NCBI RefSeq assembly: GCF_002072185.1
Contig: NZ_MVIW01000006.1
Coordinates: 1-64,000 of the forward strand
Length of the DNA stretch: 64,000 nucleotides
Origin: Actinomyces denticolens
GTDB taxonomy: Bacteria > Actinomycetota > Actinomycetes > Actinomycetales > Actinomycetaceae
Reading direction: 5' to 3'
The position numbers and the translations under genes were made by a program. Positions 31,401 to 40,230 of this stretch are shown piece after piece (within the stretch, counting starts at the first letter, position 1; the number at the start of each line of letters is the position of its first letter). The notes under the pieces are model-generated. The model saw only the letters and a program-made list of their open reading frames with translations, searched no databases and was not told the DNA's origin.

Positions 31401-33264
31401 CCCGCTCCCGGCGGGACAGGTACTGCTCCGCCAGCTGGCGCACCGCCTCGATCGCGAAGGCCCCCGAGCCCAGCGCCGGCTCGCACACCGTCAGGCCCAG
31501 CACCTCCTCCGCCGTCGTCGTCCGTTCACCCTGGTCCAGCAGCTCGGCCAGGGCTTGCTGCACCGTGAACCGGGTGAGCACCTCCGGGGTGTAGAAGGAG
31601 GCCGACCGCTGCCGGTCCCGGCCCGAGAGGCGGAAGACGAACTCGCCCGCCTCATAGGTCACGTTGCGGCGCTCGCCCGTGTCCTCGTCCGTCACCGTCA
31701 CGAAGTCCCGCTCGTCCAGGCCCTCCATGACGTCGCGCGGCACCACCCACGAGCCCTTCGAGGCGTCCCCGCCCGGGGCCACCTCCCACAGGCGCTCCGT
31801 CGCGAAGGAACCCGTGTAGCTCATGAGTCCCTCGTAGACCGCGCCCAGCTGGTTGATGCCCAGCTCCACGTAGGAGATGAAGCCCCGGCCCGCCTTGCCG
31901 CCCTCCTTCGTCAGCAGCAGGCTGCGCAGCACTCGCAGCATCGCCGCGTTCCCCAGCCCCACCTCGTCGATAAGCGCCGTCGCCTCCGGGTGGAACAGGT
32001 CCGCGCGCATCGGCTGGAACACCAGGCCGTCAACCGGCTCTGTGGCCTCCTCGCTCACTGCCCGCGCGTTGTGGCCGCGGTCCACCAGGGTGAACAGCAG
32101 GTTCAGGGACTCGTAGACGTGCGTGCCCGACTGGGAGGACTCCTCATGCAGCTCGCGCAGGCACAGCTCGCGCAGGCGCTCCAGGCCGTAGCCGGCGTCG
32201 TACTCCGCCGCGCCCACCGGCAGCACGCCCAGCTCCGGGCTCGCCTCCGCGTACAGCAGGAAGATGATCCGGTAGATGAACCGCAGCGACTGCAGGGCCA
32301 ACGGCTGCGCCTCCTCCTGCGGCAGCGGGGCCAGGCCCGCCGCCGCGCGACGGCGCACCACCTCGTTCGCGATGACCTCGATCGAGGAGCGCACCCCCTC
32401 ACGCAGGTCCTTCGAGACCCCCACCGTGTGCGCCGCCGACTCCGCGAGCGTCGCCGTCCACCACGTCTCGCCCTCCGGCCCGGGCACCAGCGAGGCCGCC
32501 TCCAAGCAGGCCAGGGCCCGCTCCACCTCACCGCCTCGCCTCACGTCATGGCGCTCGACGACCAGCTGGACGTCCACCGCCAGCCACCGGCCCTCCGGCC
32601 AGCGCTCCTTCTCCGCGATGAGCGCCCACCGCCCCGCCAGCACCAGGGCGAAAGCCGGACCGTGCTCGTCGGTCATGAGCGTCGACAACGCTCGTGACAC
32701 CGACTCCACCGGCTCGGCCCCCTCCACGGGCGGGGCGTCCGGGTCGGCCAGGTCCACCGGCTCCCACGGCTCGGTCAAGGTCGGGGCGTCCTTGACCAGC
32801 AGGTCCTCCACCGCCGCGGCCGGGCGTGCCCGCAGCAGGGCCACCGGGGCCGGGCCCTCGTCGCCCACAGGGCGCACCAGCGTCACCGGGCCGCAGTCGG
32901 TCAGCCGGTATTCGGCCGAGGTGAAGCCCAGGACCTCGCGCAGGAGGGCGTCCAGCTCGGCGGATGCCTCCAGGGCCGACGCGGTCAGGGCCACCGGCCC
33001 GTCCGCCGCGTCGCCGCCGGCCGGCCCACCGCCGTCGGAGGCGGGGAGCGCCGCCAGCAGCTCCTCCAGCCGAGGCCGGGCCGAGCGCAGGCGCGTGCGC
33101 GGCGTCGGCACGGGCGCCGCGCCGTCGGCCGGCTTCTCCAGGCCCTCCCACTCCTTGCGGCGCTCCAGCACCCGCGCCAGGAAGGAGCCCTTGGCGGCGT
33201 CGGTGGTGAAGTAGTGCTCACTGATCCAGTCCTCGCCCACGACGAGCGCGTCCGATACCGCCAT
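28483..33264 (-). CDS. Eco57I-type N6-adenine DNA methyltransferase (DrmMI/PglX-like), 1593 aa
   Basis: Large methyltransferase of the type IIG/BREX/DISARM class. Opening residues ALVVGEDWISEHYFTTDAAK are typical of the stand-alone actinobacterial group. SAM motif I is TVCEPALGSGAFAIEAV (about residue 590) and VYGVDLNATAVELAEVSLWL follows; catalytic NPPW is at about 976 (VGNPPWVRPRTD). No nuclease motif is obvious at the N-terminus. It begins inside the stop codon of the SNF2 helicase (TGATG), so they are translationally coupled. In DISARM class 1, drmD (SNF2) and drmMI (methylase) are neighbours; drmA, drmB and drmC are not seen beside this pair, so it may be a reduced or separate system. 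Confidence 0.85.
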   Translation of the reverse strand: MAVSDALVVGEDWISEHYFTTDAAKGSFLARVLERRKEWEGLEKPADGAAPVPTPRTRLRSARPRLEELLAALPASDGGGPAGGDAADGPVALTASALEASAELDALLREVLGFTSAEYRLTDCGPVTLVRPVGDEGPAPVALLRARPAAAVEDLLVKDAPTLTEPWEPVDLADPDAPPVEGAEPVESVSRALSTLMTDEHGPAFALVLAGRWALIAEKERWPEGRWLAVDVQLVVERHDVRRGGEVERALACLEAASLVPGPEGETWWTATLAESAAHTVGVSKDLREGVRSSIEVIANEVVRRRAAAGLAPLPQEEAQPLALQSLRFIYRIIFLLYAEASPELGVLPVGAAEYDAGYGLERLRELCLRELHEESSQSGTHVYESLNLLFTLVDRGHNARAVSEEATEPVDGLVFQPMRADLFHPEATALIDEVGLGNAAMLRVLRSLLLTKEGGKAGRGFISYVELGINQLGAVYEGLMSYTGSFATERLWEVAPGGDASKGSWVVPRDVMEGLDERDFVTVTDEDTGERRNVTYEAGEFVFRLSGRDRQRSASFYTPEVLTRFTVQQALAELLDQGERTTTAEEVLGLTVCEPALGSGAFAIEAVRQLAEQYLSRRERELGERVDPEERPRELAKVKAYLALHQVYGVDLNATAVELAEVSLWLDTMVEGLAAPWFGLRLRRGNSLVGAKRALYSVSQLKKGAWLKNAPVAEPLSAVAEALDADDGARRLGGAVDVSDRIHHFLLPAKGWGSAVEVPKQVRELVDAERLRALKTWRKEVAKTPTAVQTRRLTALARRVEVLWELSLRRLRVAEAEASRRIDLWGRETAPDAGSTVSREEIEAYLADEDSAYRRLRLVMDAWCALWYWPLTTNVAPPTLEHWLNALEGILGRAPKDAKGTDGTLAEASTWAELENVEAVELAFAGARPMKAVFADPENRWLQVVRTTAAEQGFFHWELDFATVFARGGFDLQVGNPPWVRPRTDVNALLSEGDPWWALTSKPSVAAKNARMPMTLKRDGVRDLVIDGTAEVIVQSELLSDSTVYPLLSGQPDLYRAFMCQAWEHQSDRGISTLIHMETHFTDAKTPGLRAATYRHLRRHWQFINEIQLFDIHHLVQYGVHVYGAERAPSFVHATSLYHPDTVLRSLVHDGSGEEPGFKDPHTGTWDLRPHASRIQQVDEAVLQTWQAVTEAEDWRSTPMVSTVNSAAARTLAALASHPRIGSLGLEFSAGWHETADFSKGLFTRTWGEATWEAAILQGPHLHVSTPLYKSPNATMKHNQDWTPTDLEVLPAHALPVTQYKPAGDRAAYDRLYTHWGESSARDHYRIAWRAMAANTGERTLITALIPPGAAHPNGVFSTGSPRASLPEFVVTQAGTSSLLVDFTLRALPKSGIYFPDFCRLPALPFDHLLAPRIALRALRLNCVTEAYADLWAECWDDSFLDDSPILGRHDERPVGPVWTRDVPLRRAEDRRNAQAEVDVMVAVMLGVPIEDLCTIYRTQFAVLYDYDHGRGQGAYVYDVNGRQVPTPVRQAWAKRGCPDSNDAMPLSERTHPHPGSGVNYVYSLPFSTRDRESDFHRITAALTLLATSIFT

Positions 33265-36200
33265 CAGTGGCCCCCTTCCTCAGCGGTCTCCTGCGGTACG
33301 ACGACGAGCAACGGCCTGATGAGACTGTGCGCGGGGGAGTGTTGCGCGATGAGCTCGCGCTCCTGGTCCACCGTGAGGCGCTGAGCGCGCAGCTGACGGT
33401 TCTGGATCAGGCGGCCGGCGTCGTCGTCCCACGAGTCCACCCGCTCAGCCCAGGCGGCCACCCGCGCCTCGGCGTTCGTCGTGGCCGCAGCCACCACCGT
33501 CCGCATCTGGGCCTGGGCGGCGTCCACCGCCGGGGCGATGAGCGCGCTCAGCAGGTCCAGGTCCGCAGGCGCGCCCGTATTCGTCTGCTCCTGCGCGACC
33601 CCGACGGCCGCGAGCATGGCCGCCGGGGAGTCGTGAACCGTGGCCATGGGAGTGGCGGTGGCGGTGGGCGCGCCGCCTGCCGCCATATCCGCGCGGGCTG
33701 CCTCCACGCCCAGGAAGAAGGACACGCTCGTGCTCACCATCGACACCGTCCGGCCCGCCCGGTTCGTCAGCGTCCCCAGGAGCAGGACGGTGGGCGAGTT
33801 CACCTCGCCGTGAACGGTGAAGATCGAGGAGCGGCCCAGGCGCGCCAGCACCCGGTCGCCCGCCCATTCCAGCACCGGGTGCAGCGGCCCCAGGTAGTGG
33901 GCCTCCGGCCAGGAGGAATCCGACTCGTCCCGCAGGGCCTCGGCCAGGAGCTGGGCCCCTTTGCGGACGGTGGTCGCCAGCAGCAGGTGCTCGCGCACCC
34001 GGCGCTCCTGCAGGTAGGACTGCGGCAGGACCGCCAGGCGATCCCGCAGCCCCGGTGGGGGCGCGAGCTCGGCCACGTGCTCGACGCCGTGCTCGCGCCA
34101 CGACACCCCGCCCCCGCCCGTCACCGGGTCGGCCTTCTCCTCCGGGCGCTCATAGAGCTCGGTCAGGGCCTGGCGCAGGTAGTCCACCTGTGAGGCGTAC
34201 AGGGAGGTCGGCTCGGAAGAAGGGGCGGTCGGAGGCGTGGGCGGAGGCGCTGAATGCGCCGGTTCGCCGTCGGTGCGTGCGGGCTCCGCGGCATCGGCGC
34301 GCGCCGATGCCGCGCCGGTCAGCCGGGCGAACAGGGCCGCCATCGGGTCGCGCTCCAGGGCCTCGTCCACGTCCGGCACGACGGCGTCGATATCCGTGCC
34401 CGCCGCCAGCGCCTCACGGATCGCCTTCTCCTCCTTCTCACCGGAGTACAAGCCCATGAGGGAGGCGGCGTCACCCAGCGCACGGTGCGCCTGGTCCTCC
34501 TTCTCCATCAGGCGGGTCAGCACCCGCACATCACCGGAGAACCCCGGGTCCTCGGGGCTCAGCAGCAGGGTCGTGATCTGGGGGGAGACCTCCTGGCCGT
34601 AACGGTCGATACGACCATTGCGCTGCTCGATGCGGATGAGTGACCACGGGATGTCGTAGTGGATGAGCTCATGGCACTGGGCGTGCAGGTTGACGCCCTC
34701 CGAGGCCACATCACCCGTCACCAGGACGCGCACCGGCGTGTGCGACTGGCGGAAGGCCTCCACGATCTCCTGCTGCTCCACATCCGACAGGCTCCCGTGC
34801 ATCACCCGCACAGCCTCGGCCGGCAGGCCCAGGTCCTCGCGCAGGTGCTCCGCCAGCCAGTTCAGGGTGGCGATGCGCTCGGCGAACACCACGACCCGCT
34901 GCGGTGACCGGCGCCCGATGCCGATCCGCGTCAGCTCCTCCAACAGCGCCCGGTACTTGCCCGAGTCCGTCGTGTTCGCCGCTGCGGCCAGCTCGCGCAG
35001 CCGGGTCAAGGCCCGTGCCTGCTCCGAGGAGGCCAATGCCTCCTCACTCGCCGCCCGAGCGCGGCGCCGCGCCATGCGCTCGTCGATCGTCTGGATGAGA
35101 GCCGCCGGGGAGGACAAGAAGGCCTTCGCCAGCGTCCACGAGAACAGAGCATCGCCGCCCCGGCCCGCGCCCGGGACCAAGCCGGGTGCCGCGGCGCCGT
35201 CGGGCCGGTGCAGCCACGAGCGGGACAACTCCGCGGCCACCGCCTCCTCCGCCGGGGACGGCTCCACCAACCGGTTGACCGGGGTGAGCCGCTCCTGCCA
35301 CCGGCCGCCCACGACGTCGCGAACCTCGGGGGAGTGGCGATGGCGGCGGATGACCAGGCGCTTGACGGCCCCCTCATCCAGGGCGCCGTCCGGGCGAACC
35401 GCCGTCGGCTCCAGAAGGCGGATGAGCTCGGCGAAGGATGCTGGATCCCCATTGTGCGGGGTGGCGGAGGCCAGGATGAGGGCGTCGGTCTGACGGGCCA
35501 GGACGTCGGCCAGACGGTTGTTGAGCGTGCCGCGGTTGGTGACGTTGTGCGACTCGTCGATGACGACGGCATCCCAGCGCTGGCGGCGCAGATGGCTGAG
35601 ATAGCGGTCGGACTTCAGCGTGTCGATCGAGATGATCGCCCGGTGATAGACGGAGAAGGGATTGCGGGTGGCCGGCACCGAGCGCCGCACCCGCTGGATG
35701 CCCAGAGAGTCCAGGCGCACGAAGGGCAGGGCGAAGCGCGACCACATCTCGTGCTGCATCTGCTCCAGCACATGGCGCGGGGTGACGATGAGGATCCTCT
35801 CGCCCCTGCCCCGGCGCACCAGCTCGGCCAGGATCATGCCGATCTCCAGCGTCTTGCCCAGGCCGACCGCGTCAGCCAGCAGGATCCGGGGGCGCAGGTT
35901 CTCAGGGTCCAGGGCCTGGCGCACTGCGGTGAGCTGATAGGGCAGGGGATCAGCCAGCATGCCGCCGACCACCGCCAGGTCCGTGGAGACCGCCGGCAGC
36001 GGGGTCTTGCGCAGCGTCGCCTCCAGCCACAGGCGCGCCAGCCTGTGGCGGGGGGAGCCGTCCGCGACGACGCGGGTGCGGCGCGGGTCCACCGGGATGA
36101 TGCGGTCTAGGCCGGCGCTGAACTGGGCGGTGGTGTCGCGCACCAGCTCGGACAGGCCCTGGACGGTGACGAGCAGACCGTCGACATTGTGGGACACCTG

Positions 36201-36323
36201 GGTGACCAGCCAGTCCTCATCGCGCACGCGCACCACCGAGCCGGGGGCGACGTCGGGGGAGGCGGAGGCGGTGCCTGGGGAACCGGACGGGGGAGGGGCG
36301 GGTATGGCCGTGGTCACGGACAT
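33264..36323 (-). CDS. SNF2-type DEAD/DEAH helicase (DISARM DrmD-like), 1019 aa
   Basis: Start ATG 36323 (MSVTTAIPAPPPSGSPG); the longer ORF to 36644 crosses a repeat and is rejected. Motifs: N-terminal SVVRVRDEDWLVTQV, a small barrel-like module; Walker A ADAVGLGKTLEIGMIL (about 145-160); DESHN (about 256); LASATPHNG; then RVLVTGDVASEGVNLHAQCH and IEQRNGRIDRYGQE in the second RecA domain. C-terminal 350 residues are helical. SNF2 proteins translocate on duplex DNA. It overlaps and precedes the big methylase; together they look like drmD-drmMI. Confidence 0.9.
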   Translation of the reverse strand: MSVTTAIPAPPPSGSPGTASASPDVAPGSVVRVRDEDWLVTQVSHNVDGLLVTVQGLSELVRDTTAQFSAGLDRIIPVDPRRTRVVADGSPRHRLARLWLEATLRKTPLPAVSTDLAVVGGMLADPLPYQLTAVRQALDPENLRPRILLADAVGLGKTLEIGMILAELVRRGRGERILIVTPRHVLEQMQHEMWSRFALPFVRLDSLGIQRVRRSVPATRNPFSVYHRAIISIDTLKSDRYLSHLRRQRWDAVVIDESHNVTNRGTLNNRLADVLARQTDALILASATPHNGDPASFAELIRLLEPTAVRPDGALDEGAVKRLVIRRHRHSPEVRDVVGGRWQERLTPVNRLVEPSPAEEAVAAELSRSWLHRPDGAAAPGLVPGAGRGGDALFSWTLAKAFLSSPAALIQTIDERMARRRARAASEEALASSEQARALTRLRELAAAANTTDSGKYRALLEELTRIGIGRRSPQRVVVFAERIATLNWLAEHLREDLGLPAEAVRVMHGSLSDVEQQEIVEAFRQSHTPVRVLVTGDVASEGVNLHAQCHELIHYDIPWSLIRIEQRNGRIDRYGQEVSPQITTLLLSPEDPGFSGDVRVLTRLMEKEDQAHRALGDAASLMGLYSGEKEEKAIREALAAGTDIDAVVPDVDEALERDPMAALFARLTGAASARADAAEPARTDGEPAHSAPPPTPPTAPSSEPTSLYASQVDYLRQALTELYERPEEKADPVTGGGGVSWREHGVEHVAELAPPPGLRDRLAVLPQSYLQERRVREHLLLATTVRKGAQLLAEALRDESDSSWPEAHYLGPLHPVLEWAGDRVLARLGRSSIFTVHGEVNSPTVLLLGTLTNRAGRTVSMVSTSVSFFLGVEAARADMAAGGAPTATATPMATVHDSPAAMLAAVGVAQEQTNTGAPADLDLLSALIAPAVDAAQAQMRTVVAAATTNAEARVAAWAERVDSWDDDAGRLIQNRQLRAQRLTVDQERELIAQHSPAHSLIRPLLVVVPQETAEEGGH

Positions 36324-36444
36324 GATCCTAGGCAGCGGGGAACGCCTCCGGGGCCTCTCGGGGTGTGCGCCGCGGTCATCGGCGCCCGTGTGCGCCCAGG
36401 GCCTGCGTGTGAGCGCTGACGCGACGGGGCATCTGCCGTCTCTT

Positions 36445-36484
36445 CCCGGGGCCCGGTTCCGATTCATGTCCGACCAGGTCGGTA
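36445..36484. repeat. Dispersed operator-like repeat, copy 1
   Basis: Forty bases that recur at 41085-41126 with few changes; common core GATTCATGTCCGACCAGG. This copy contains a perfect palindrome CCGACC-A-GGTCGG (36470-36482) just before a -10-like TACAAT (36483-36488), so it looks like a promoter-operator of the small ORF that follows. The two copies bracket the AAA/S8 protease block. Confidence 0.75.
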
Positions 36485-36516
36485 CAATGAGCTTTACCCA
36501 CGGAAGGAGGGGTCGC

Positions 36517-36594
36517 ATGTCGACGAGCAACCTGGTTCGTGTCTTCACCGAGCAGGAGCTTGAGGATCGCAGGTCCGCCGTGGTCGCCGAGTGA
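36517..36594 (+). pseudogene. 25-codon ORF with excellent SD; truncated small family protein
   Basis: MSTSNLVRVFTEQELEDRRS then AVVAE and TGA. GGAAGGAGGGG lies 6 nt before the ATG and the operator-like repeat is upstream. It resembles the N-terminus of the 63-aa protein at 12009-12200, but stops early, so it is probably a broken copy of that family; a genuine 25-aa peptide remains possible. Confidence 0.5.
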
Positions 36595-36688
36595 GCCGGG
36601 CGTTCGCTCCGGCGAGCCCATCGGTCGTGTCGTACGCCTGCCATAGGATGGTGGTCGCAACTTTGAAGTCAGCGTGGGAGGGGGCCCA

Positions 36689-37666
36689 GTGGCCGGTCAC
36701 GGCTCGCACATCACGGCGTTGGTACGCTCCCACGCCGCTGGGGATGAACAAGCCTTCTACGCGGTCGCCCTCCAGGTAGCGGCTCGGGAGGCCCGCCAGG
36801 GGCATCACCGCCTAGCTACTGACATCAAGAAGGCGGTCGAGTCGTCCCGTCGTGCTGCTTCGCCTGCTCCGCTGGCGGCTGTGACGACTCTGCCGCGTCC
36901 CCAGGGTGAGGCTGCCGACCTCGTCGAGGTGAGCAGCCCTCGAGCGCATCTGCGTGACCTGGTCATCAACGCAGAGCTGGCCGGACAGGTCTCCCAGGTC
37001 ATTCAGGAACAGCGACAACGAGCTGTTCTCCTCGAACACGGCTTCCTCCCCATGCACCGGCTGCTTCTTGAAGGGCCGCCCGGAACGGGGAAGACGATGA
37101 CCGCCTCGGTGATTGCCTCCGAACTGTCCCTGCCCATGTACACGGTCCGCCTCGACAGCCTTCTCAGCAAGTTCATGGGTGAGACGGCCTCAAAGCTAAG
37201 GGTCATCTTCGATGAGATCGCCGTACGCCGCGCGGTCTATCTCTTCGACGAGTTCGACGCTCTTGGCGGGGACCGAGCCGGCAACGACGTCGGAGAGGCC
37301 CGGCGTATCCTCAACTCCTTCCTCGTCTTCCTGGAGGGAGCCAGCGCAGAGTCCATCGTCATCGCCGCGACAAACCACCGCACCATCCTCGACCGCGCTC
37401 TCTTCCGGCGCTTCGACGCCGTCCTCACCTACACCCTGCCCACGAGCAAGCAGGCGCAGTCGGTTATACGCAAGCGATTGGGCAGCCTGGTCAAGGGTGT
37501 CAGTCTCAGTGGTCTCGGCCCGCTGACGGACGGGCTTAGTCACGCAGACCTGGTTAAGGCAGCCGAGTCCGCCGCGAAGTCGGCGCTCATGCGAGGTGGC
37601 AGTGGAGTGACCCGCAGCGATCTCGAGACAGCGCTCGCCACACGACGGTCGGCCAGTCTCACCTGA
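36689..37666 (+). CDS. AAA+ ATPase of an ATPase/S8 protease pair
   Basis: 325 aa from GTG 36689 (GGGAGGGGG just upstream). Residues 1-95 form a helical N-terminal domain; the AAA+ core has Walker A GPPGTGKT (129-136), Walker B YLFDEFDAL (about 183-191), sensor 1 VIAATNH and arginine-finger LFRRFD, with a short C-terminal lid. This FtsH/CDC48-like core is expected to form a ring and to remodel or deliver substrates. The S8 protease gene starts 8 nt after its stop, so the two form one transcription unit. I infer that the ATPase activates or feeds the protease. Confidence 0.9.
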   Translation: MAGHGSHITALVRSHAAGDEQAFYAVALQVAAREARQGHHRLATDIKKAVESSRRAASPAPLAAVTTLPRPQGEAADLVEVSSPRAHLRDLVINAELAGQVSQVIQEQRQRAVLLEHGFLPMHRLLLEGPPGTGKTMTASVIASELSLPMYTVRLDSLLSKFMGETASKLRVIFDEIAVRRAVYLFDEFDALGGDRAGNDVGEARRILNSFLVFLEGASAESIVIAATNHRTILDRALFRRFDAVLTYTLPTSKQAQSVIRKRLGSLVKGVSLSGLGPLTDGLSHADLVKAAESAAKSALMRGGSGVTRSDLETALATRRSASLT

Positions 37667-37674
37667 GGGCACCT

Positions 37675-40230
37675 ATGTCTATGGCGGCTAGCAACCTCGA
37701 CCACCTGCTCGTGGGAGACCGCGTCAGGTCGGAGAATTGGACGGCGCACGGCGGCGGAGCGCACGCGATTCGCGCGGTGGATCGTGCCGCCCACGGTCAG
37801 CGGATCCTTCACGACATCGAAGAGGTGTTCGCATCTGCGGAGAAGACTCGTGAGGAGAGTGGTCTCGAAGAGGTGCTTCGTGCTTCCGGCACGTACCTGA
37901 CCCTTGAGGGGCATGCGGCCGAGTTCCCGCTTCAGCTTGACCGACTGACATCCTTGACAAGGCACCGCAAAAAGGCCAAGAAGCCTCAATGGATGTTGCT
38001 GTCCGTTCATGAGGCGACCGAGGAGACCCCAGAACGCGCCGTTATCTGGGTGGCTGACGAGTTCAGGTCCCAGTTCCTCAAATTGTTCAAGGAATATCTT
38101 GACCCTGACAAAGATACTCTATCGAAGGAAGGTGAGACGAGGAGTCCGAAGAACAGTCCTCTGGTTGCCAATATTTCTCGTGTTCAAGGCCTCTTCCTCA
38201 AGGACTTGTGGACCTCTCGAGATTCGCCACCTGCAGGAAAGGTGTGGTGGGAGCTGTGGCTCGATGCGCGCAGGGAGCGTCCCGGGCTTCTGGAACGAGT
38301 TCTCCGCGCGTATAGGTTGGAGGCTCTTGACGAGCGCGTTCGCATCCGTGATTCGCTCGTCGTTCATGTTCGTGCGACTTGGAAGGAACTCGAACCCCTG
38401 ACGGCTACCGACCTTCCTCTGACGGAGGTGCGGGCTCCTTCCTTCGTAGATACGATTGAAGACCTCGATGGCGATGGCCAGATGGAGTATGTGCTTGATC
38501 TTGCAGCCAGAGTGAAGGCGGCGCGCTCAGATGCTCCCGCAGTGTGTCATCTCGACACCGGTGTGTTCCGAGGGCACAAGCTGCTCGATTCGTCCTTGGC
38601 GAGCGAAGATCAGCACACGGTGGTCGGCGACACCGGTAATGATGCTGACGGTCACGGCACGTCCATGGCGGGGTTGGCGCTGTACGGTGACCATCTCGAT
38701 GACCTCTTGCAGGGGCTCGAGGGTGTCGCGTTGCAGCATCGTCTGGAGTCGGTGCGCATAATGCTTGGACGAGGTTCTGAGGCCGCAGGGATGCCGCCAC
38801 GGACTTATGCCGGTACCACGATCGAGGCGGTATCCCTTCCGGAGATCGCCTCCCAGCGGCGGCGAACGTTCTGCATGCCGATCAGTGCCACCTCTGAGTC
38901 GGAACCAGGGCGACCGACCCTGTGGTCGATGGCGATCGACGCCCTCGCGGTCGGCACGGACATCGTCGTGAGGGAAAACTCGGTCAGCCTCCTCTCGGAG
39001 CCGGACCCCGAGGCCGCGCGGCTCATCATCGTCTCCGCCGCCAATGTCGATTGCTACGAGCAGGACCATCTGGCGAACTCTGATACTCAGCCGATCGAGG
39101 ATCCTGGACAGTCGTGGAACGCGCTGACCGTCGGAGCGTACACGGAGCTCGATTCTCTACCCTCGGATCCGACCTATCGTGGGCATCTTCCACTGGCTCC
39201 CGCTGGCGAGTTATCGCCCCATAGCCGGACATCCTTGCTCTTTGGAGACAGTCCCTGGCCGATCAAGCCTGAGATCTGCCTGGAGGGAGGGAATGTGCTA
39301 TCTGATGGGCAGGAGGTGACCGAGTTTCGCCATCCGCTGCTTTCTTTGCGCTCCATCGGTCGTAGTAATGACGTCGCTTTGACGTCGGCCAACGCGACGA
39401 GTGCCGCAACCGCCCAGGCGGCACGGTTGGCCGCCCTCGCGATGGCTCGTTACCCGTCGTACTGGCCCGAGACGATCCGGGGTCTCCTCGTTCATGAGGC
39501 TCACTGGACCCCTGTCATGCGAGATCATCTTGATGCCTGTGGCGATAAGAAGGGAGAACGTGCCCGGCTGCTCCGTCGATACGGATGGGGCGTCCCGACC
39601 GAAGAGTCGGTCCTCTCCTCGTCCCGAAGTGCCGTGACTATGGTGGTTCAAGACGAGATTGAGCCATATGCCGACGATTTTACGATGCCTCGGCTCCGCC
39701 TTCACTCTCTGCCGTGGCCGCGTGAGGTCCTTGAGGGGATTGGTGACAATGACGTTCGCCTGCGTCTGACGCTGTCGTACTTCATCGAGCCGTCGGGTAC
39801 GCGTCGTGGGTGGAAGGGCAAGTACACCTACTCCTCTTATGGGCTTCGGTTCGATCTTCAGGGGCCGACCGAAGGAATCGATGACTTTCTTGCGCGAGTG
39901 AACAGGGAGGTTAGGGATGAGGAAGGAGGTAGCCGGGGGAGCTCCAGTGATTCTGACAGATGGTTCCTCGGGAAGCAGGCTCGGAGTTTCGGGTCGCTGC
40001 ATCAGGACGAGTGGATCGGAACGGGCGCGGATCTTGCTGCCTGCAGCCATGTTGTCGTCTATCCGACCGGAGGCTGGTGGAAGAACAATCGGCGACGGGA
40101 TCGATTGGGTATTCCTGTCCGCTATTCCCTTATCCTGTCCTTGGCTAGCAGCGAGCAGGATGTCGATCTGTACACACCGATCGCGGTTGACCTCGGCGTG
40201 CGTGTCGCGACGACTGTTGGAATTAGCTGA
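37675..40230 (+). CDS. Subtilisin-like (S8) serine protease, 851 aa, without signal peptide
   Basis: Catalytic triad Asp294 (CHLDTGV), His327 (DADGHGTSMAG) and Ser576 (NATSAAT), with oxyanion Asn457 (SAANVD). A 270-residue N-terminal domain (RHRKKAKKPQWMLLSVHE, LWLDARRERPGL) precedes the protease and a beta-rich domain (about 640-851) follows. There is no signal peptide or transmembrane stretch, so it is cytoplasmic and must be held inactive or targeted by something else, plausibly the AAA+ partner 8 nt upstream. AAA-S8 gene pairs occur in bacterial accessory regions; I know of no settled function. SD is GAGGG. Confidence 0.9.
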   Translation: MSMAASNLDHLLVGDRVRSENWTAHGGGAHAIRAVDRAAHGQRILHDIEEVFASAEKTREESGLEEVLRASGTYLTLEGHAAEFPLQLDRLTSLTRHRKKAKKPQWMLLSVHEATEETPERAVIWVADEFRSQFLKLFKEYLDPDKDTLSKEGETRSPKNSPLVANISRVQGLFLKDLWTSRDSPPAGKVWWELWLDARRERPGLLERVLRAYRLEALDERVRIRDSLVVHVRATWKELEPLTATDLPLTEVRAPSFVDTIEDLDGDGQMEYVLDLAARVKAARSDAPAVCHLDTGVFRGHKLLDSSLASEDQHTVVGDTGNDADGHGTSMAGLALYGDHLDDLLQGLEGVALQHRLESVRIMLGRGSEAAGMPPRTYAGTTIEAVSLPEIASQRRRTFCMPISATSESEPGRPTLWSMAIDALAVGTDIVVRENSVSLLSEPDPEAARLIIVSAANVDCYEQDHLANSDTQPIEDPGQSWNALTVGAYTELDSLPSDPTYRGHLPLAPAGELSPHSRTSLLFGDSPWPIKPEICLEGGNVLSDGQEVTEFRHPLLSLRSIGRSNDVALTSANATSAATAQAARLAALAMARYPSYWPETIRGLLVHEAHWTPVMRDHLDACGDKKGERARLLRRYGWGVPTEESVLSSSRSAVTMVVQDEIEPYADDFTMPRLRLHSLPWPREVLEGIGDNDVRLRLTLSYFIEPSGTRRGWKGKYTYSSYGLRFDLQGPTEGIDDFLARVNREVRDEEGGSRGSSSDSDRWFLGKQARSFGSLHQDEWIGTGADLAACSHVVVYPTGGWWKNNRRRDRLGIPVRYSLILSLASSEQDVDLYTPIAVDLGVRVATTVGIS

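Noticed and set aside
29563-32697. A 1044-codon plus-strand ORF opposite the DNA methylase
   Set aside because: Arg/Gln-rich antisense frame caused by high G+C; the minus strand has clear methylase motifs.
33264-36644. Longer SNF2 protein starting at 36644
   Set aside because: The extra 107 codons translate the dispersed repeat and intergenic DNA; conserved sequence starts after 36323.
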